Source: CAYJIL01 sp964370235 (GTDB lineage: Bacteria; Bacteroidota; Bacteroidia; Bacteroidales; Rikenellaceae). Taken from it: a DNA stretch of 64,000 nucleotides. The stretch spans positions 1 through 64,000 of the forward strand of contig CAYJIL010000001.1 in NCBI GenBank assembly GCA_964370235.1. Reading direction: 5' to 3'. The notes beneath the pieces were generated by a model that was given only the letters and a program-made list of their open reading frames with translations, was not told the origin of the DNA and did not search any database. The position numbers and the translations under genes were made by a program. Below are positions 60,857 through 64,000 of this stretch, one piece after another. How positions within the stretch are numbered: the stretch's first letter is position 1; each line of letters starts with the position of its first letter.

Positions 60857-62038
60857 ATGAAATCATTAAGAAATTATATAGACAAAATTAAACCTACCTT
60901 CTCGCCGGGTGGCAAGCTAGAGAAGCTCCACTCTACCTTTGATGCGTTTGAGACATTCTTGTTCTCGCCAAAGGAGGTTACACAGAAAGGTAGTCATATC
61001 AGAGATGCTATCGAGCTAAAGCGTACCATGTTTATGGTAGTACTTGCACTAGTTCCAGCACTTATCTTTGGTATGTACAACGTTGGTTACCAACACTTCC
61101 TAGCTACGGGTGTAGAGGCTACTCTACTAGACTGTATGCTTAAGGGTGCTATCAAAGTACTTCCGATAGTAATTGTATCATACGTAGTTGGTCTTGGTAT
61201 CGAGTTTGCTTATGCACAGATGCGCCACCACGAGGTAAACGAGGGTTTCCTTGTTTCGGGTATGCTTATCCCACTTATTATGCCAGTAGACGCACCTCTT
61301 TGGATGATTGCTGTCTCTACTGCATTTGCGGTGATCGTTGTTAAGGAGCTATTTGGTGGTACTGGTATGAACGTATTCAACCCAGCACTTATGGCTCGTG
61401 CCTTTATGTTCTTTGCATATACTCCACACGTTTCGGGTGACAAGGTATGGATTGCAGGCATGACTTCGGGCGAGGGTATTCTTGACGGTGTTTCGGGTGC
61501 AACTCCTCTTACAGAGGCTGCAACTGCACTTGCTGACAAGGCAGACGCTCTAACATTCTCGACTACTCCTATGGATTGGTTGATTGGTACGGTTCCGGGA
61601 AGTATTGGTGAGACTAGTTTCATCGCTATCATGATTGGTGCTGCTATTCTACTTTACACTGGTATCGCTTCGTGGAGAATTATGAGCGCAGTATTTATTG
61701 GTGGTCTTGTAATGGGTGGTATCTTCAACCTAATTGGAGCTAACGTATACATGGAGCTACCAGCGTGTCACCACATTCTAATTGGTGGTTTTGCGTTTGG
61801 TGCTGTGTTTATGGCAACAGACCCAGTAACTGCTTCACAAACTAACACTGGTAAGTGGATTTATGGTCTACTAATTGGTGCGATTGCAGTACTTATTCGT
61901 GTTGTAAACCCAGGTTATCCAGAGGGTATGATGCTATCGATTCTCTTTATGAATGCTATGGTGCCACTAATCGACCACTACGTTGTTGAGGCAAACATTA
62001 AGCGTCGTCTAAAGAGAGCTAAAGCTAGTGTAAAATAG
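60857..62038 (+). CDS. nqrB: Na+-translocating NADH:quinone reductase subunit B
   Basis: 393 residues, about ten membrane segments. Carries covalent FMN on Thr216 in DGVSGATPLTEA, as expected for NqrB. Other blocks: NEGFLVSGMLIPLIMPVDAP, FGGTGMNVFNPALMARAF, FGAVFMATDPVTAS. It binds riboflavin with NqrD/E neighbours and forms part of the Na+ path. 43-nt gap after nqrA. Confidence 0.96.
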   Translation: MKSLRNYIDKIKPTFSPGGKLEKLHSTFDAFETFLFSPKEVTQKGSHIRDAIELKRTMFMVVLALVPALIFGMYNVGYQHFLATGVEATLLDCMLKGAIKVLPIVIVSYVVGLGIEFAYAQMRHHEVNEGFLVSGMLIPLIMPVDAPLWMIAVSTAFAVIVVKELFGGTGMNVFNPALMARAFMFFAYTPHVSGDKVWIAGMTSGEGILDGVSGATPLTEAATALADKADALTFSTTPMDWLIGTVPGSIGETSFIAIMIGAAILLYTGIASWRIMSAVFIGGLVMGGIFNLIGANVYMELPACHHILIGGFAFGAVFMATDPVTASQTNTGKWIYGLLIGAIAVLIRVVNPGYPEGMMLSILFMNAMVPLIDHYVVEANIKRRLKRAKASVK

Positions 62039-62050
62039 TTAAAAGAGAAG

Positions 62051-62782
62051 ATGATGAACAAACAAAGTAATGCATATATTATAATCTACTCCTCTATTCT
62101 TGTAATCGTTGTTGCAGCGGCACTTTCGTTCACAGCGATCAAGCTACGCCCTCTTCAGCAGCAGAACGTAGAGATGGAGATGATGAGCAATATCCTAGGT
62201 TCGGTAGGAGCACTAGGAGACGCTAAAGAGCCAGCAGCTATTGAGGCAGCTTATAAGAAGTATATCACAGAGTCTTTCCTTGTAGATAGCAAGGGTAACA
62301 AAGTGGATGCTACTCAGCAAGAGATTTTCGCTATTCTTGGCGGTCTTAAGGGTGCTTATGCTGCACCAGAGGATTCTCGCAAGCTACCACTATTTGTTAG
62401 CAACGTAGATGGCAAAACAAACTATATCGTTCCTATTATCGGTACAGGTCTTTGGGGACCAGTTTGGGGTTATATGGCACTAAACGACGACCTAAATACT
62501 GTTGCAGGTGTTGTATTTGCTCACAAGAGTGAGACTCCGGGTCTAGGTGCCGAGATTGCAACTCCTTCTTTCCAGAATCAGTACATTGGTAAGAGCCTAT
62601 TCGATGGAACAACATTCAAAGGTATTGGTGTAACTAAGGGTGCAGGATCATCGGATGGCAACGCTCACGCAGTAGATGCTATCTCGGGTGGTACTATCAC
62701 AGCACGTGCAGTGGGTGACATGGTTATCAACTGTCTAAAGGTTTACGTTCCTTTCTTTGAGAAAGTAAGTGTTGAAAAATAA
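62051..62782 (+). CDS. nqrC: Na+-translocating NADH:quinone reductase subunit C
   Basis: 243 residues (ATG 62051; the adjacent ATG 62054 is equally possible). One N-terminal membrane helix (AYIIIYSSILVIVVAAALSFT), then a periplasmic FMN-binding domain with the flavinylation Thr215 in DAISGGTITARAV. GLWGPVWGYMAL and AHKSETPGLGAEIATPSFQ are family blocks. ApbE, needed for flavin transfer, is not in the window. Confidence 0.95.
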   Translation: MMNKQSNAYIIIYSSILVIVVAAALSFTAIKLRPLQQQNVEMEMMSNILGSVGALGDAKEPAAIEAAYKKYITESFLVDSKGNKVDATQQEIFAILGGLKGAYAAPEDSRKLPLFVSNVDGKTNYIVPIIGTGLWGPVWGYMALNDDLNTVAGVVFAHKSETPGLGAEIATPSFQNQYIGKSLFDGTTFKGIGVTKGAGSSDGNAHAVDAISGGTITARAVGDMVINCLKVYVPFFEKVSVEK

Positions 62783-62796
62783 AAAAGAGAGATATT

Positions 62797-63456
62797 ATGA
62801 GTAACAGTGAAAAAGAGCCTCTATTTTCGGCGAAGAATCTAAAGCTACTGACATCGCCACTTGGGTCTAGCAACCCAGTTACGGTTCAGATACTTGGTAT
62901 CTGCTCGGCACTTGCAGTAACGGCTAAGCTAAAGCCAGCTTTTGTTATGGCACTATCTGTAATTGCAGTGTGTGCGTTTGCAAACCTAATCATATCACTA
63001 ATGCGTACGACGATACCTTCTCGTATTCGTATCATCGTTCAGCTAGTGGTTGTAGCAGCGCTTGTAATCCTTGTAGACCAAATCCTTAAGGCATTTGTTT
63101 ATGATGTGAGTAAGCAGCTATCGGTATTTGTAGGTCTTATCATTACTAACTGTATCCTGATGGGTCGTCTTGAGGCGTTTGCACTTGCAAACAAGCCTTG
63201 GCAGTCGTTCCTAGACGGTATTGGTAACGGTATTGGTTATGGTGTTATCCTAATCGCACTAGGTTTTGTACGTGAGCTATTTGGTGCAGGTACAGTTTGG
63301 GGTTACCAAGTAATTCCAGATGCATGGTATGTAAAGAACGGTGGTTTCTACGAGAACAACGGTCTAATGCTACTACCTCCTATGGCACTGATCCTTGCTG
63401 GTGTTATCATCGGTATTCAGCGTTCGAAGGATAAGTCACTTTGTGAAAAGAACTAA
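62797..63456 (+). CDS. nqrD: Na+-translocating NADH:quinone reductase subunit D
   Basis: 219 residues, six membrane segments of the NqrD/E (RnfA/E) fold. Blocks: NPVTVQILGICSALAVT (with a conserved Cys that ligates the membrane Fe centre), LIITNCILMGRLEAFAL (second Cys), and DGIGNGIGYGVILIALGFVRELFG. Normal length. 14-nt gap after nqrC. Confidence 0.96.
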   Translation: MSNSEKEPLFSAKNLKLLTSPLGSSNPVTVQILGICSALAVTAKLKPAFVMALSVIAVCAFANLIISLMRTTIPSRIRIIVQLVVVAALVILVDQILKAFVYDVSKQLSVFVGLIITNCILMGRLEAFALANKPWQSFLDGIGNGIGYGVILIALGFVRELFGAGTVWGYQVIPDAWYVKNGGFYENNGLMLLPPMALILAGVIIGIQRSKDKSLCEKN

Positions 63457-63482
63457 CTAGATCCATAAAATATATTTAAGAG

Positions 63483-64000
63483 ATGGAAAATTTATTAAGC
63501 TTATTTGTTAAGTCGATATTTATCGACAATATGGTCTTTGCCTTCTTCTTTGGAATGTGTTCGTACATTGCAGTATCAAAGACGGTTAAGACAGCGATGG
63601 GTCTAGGTCTTGCGGTAATTTTCGTAAGTATTGTAACAGTACCTGTCAACTATGCACTAAACGAGTTTCTACTTCAGCCGGGAGCACTTACGTGGCTAAG
63701 CCCAGAGTATGCTTCGATTGATCTTAGCTTCTTGAGCTTTATCGTATTTATTGCCGTTATCGCATCTATCGTTCAGCTAGTAGAGATGATTGTAGAGAAG
63801 TTTGCACCTGCGCTTTATAGCCAGCTAGGTATCTTCCTTCCGCTTATCGCTGTAAACTGTGCGATTCTTGGAGGCTCTCTATTTATGCAGGAGAGAGCAT
63901 ACGAAAGTGCTGTTGAGGCTACAGTATTCGCTCTAGGTAGCGGTGTGGGTTGGTGGCTTGCGATTGTAGCTATGGCTGCAATTCGTGAAAAGATCACATA
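63483..64000 (+). CDS. nqrE: Na+-translocating NADH:quinone reductase subunit E (3' end outside window)
   Basis: 172 complete codons are visible before the right edge. MENLLSLFVKSIFIDNMVFA, the block FFFGMCSYIAVSKTVKTAMG with the conserved Cys, and LPLIAVNCAILGGSLFMQER with its second Cys mark NqrE; with NqrD these cysteines bind the shared membrane iron centre. Five membrane segments are seen so far. nqrF, normally next, would lie outside the window. Confidence 0.95.
   Translation, partial: MENLLSLFVKSIFIDNMVFAFFFGMCSYIAVSKTVKTAMGLGLAVIFVSIVTVPVNYALNEFLLQPGALTWLSPEYASIDLSFLSFIVFIAVIASIVQLVEMIVEKFAPALYSQLGIFLPLIAVNCAILGGSLFMQERAYESAVEATVFALGSGVGWWLAIVAMAAIREKIT

Noticed and set aside
1..64000. 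CRISPR arrays, prophage or an intact insertion sequence
   Set aside because: No regularly spaced repeats, phage structural genes or transposase were recognised; the only repeat-like item is the small element at 1978-2143.

Overview
The window looks like a chromosomal segment of a Bacteroidales bacterium, possibly Rikenellaceae-like; the sequence alone does not fix the genus. Reasons: a SusC/SusD pair, PorX of the type IX secretion system, a ferredoxin-dependent 2-oxoacid oxidoreductase (korAB), the Na+-pumping NADH:quinone reductase nqr, an N-succinylornithine-type carbamoyltransferase, DUF3575, DUF4296, BACON and HU-SPOR proteins, few Shine-Dalgarno sequences, and repeated matches to the Bacteroides promoter consensus TTTG-N19-TAnnTTTG. 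Most of the window reads as core genome. No phage, plasmid or CRISPR signature and no intact transposase was seen.

Layout. 1-5 kb: the left edge cuts an OmpA-like/DUF3575 surface protein; then comes an AT-rich gene-poor stretch holding a MITE-like repeat, and a periplasmic GH3 glycosidase with a PA14 insert. 5-11 kb: uvrA, then korA-korB. 11-16.5 kb (minus strand): membrane-anchored SGNH hydrolase, rpoN, a lipoprotein/SPOR pair and pdxB. 16.6-24.3 kb: a secreted EEP-family phosphodiesterase, SusC, SusD and two tandem glycerophosphodiester phosphodiesterases, which together look like a phosphodiester-scavenging locus. 24.4-29.7 kb: Skp/OmpH-like lipoprotein, ruvA, fabG, and the minus-strand operon porX-prmC-recX. 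29.9-31.4 kb: a serine-type sulfatase. 31.4-34.7 kb: a His/Cys-rich exported protein, a TonB receptor and a periplasmic HMA protein, a probable metal-acquisition set. 34.8-38.6 kb: focA-pflB-pflA (formate fermentation). 38.9 kb: tRNA-His.

39.3-57.3 kb is a run of 20 same-strand genes with gaps of at most 31 nt. It mixes envelope genes (Ig-like lipoprotein, beta-barrel, LolC/E-like permease, lgt, HU-SPOR), translation genes (rbfA, prfB), metX, a thiamine thiazole/coupling set without thiC (thiS, tenI-like, thiE, thiG, thiH, thiF-like), an argF'-type carbamoyltransferase and a BACON/LRR lipoprotein. It ends at a 17-bp perfect terminator. 57.4-64 kb: an M48 protease, a convergent ubiA-type prenyltransferase, and nqrABCDE behind a structured leader, with nqrE cut by the right edge.

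Together the genes describe an anaerobic or microaerobic fermenter. It uses ferredoxin-linked 2-oxoacid oxidation, pyruvate-formate lyase with formate export, and a quinone-linked Na+ pump supported by UbiA-type quinone synthesis, and it has a large outer-membrane scavenging apparatus. The most unusual items are the phosphodiester SusCD locus, the metal triad, the nqr leader with two competing pairing partners, the ThiF-like protein without zinc cysteines, and the MITE-like repeat.
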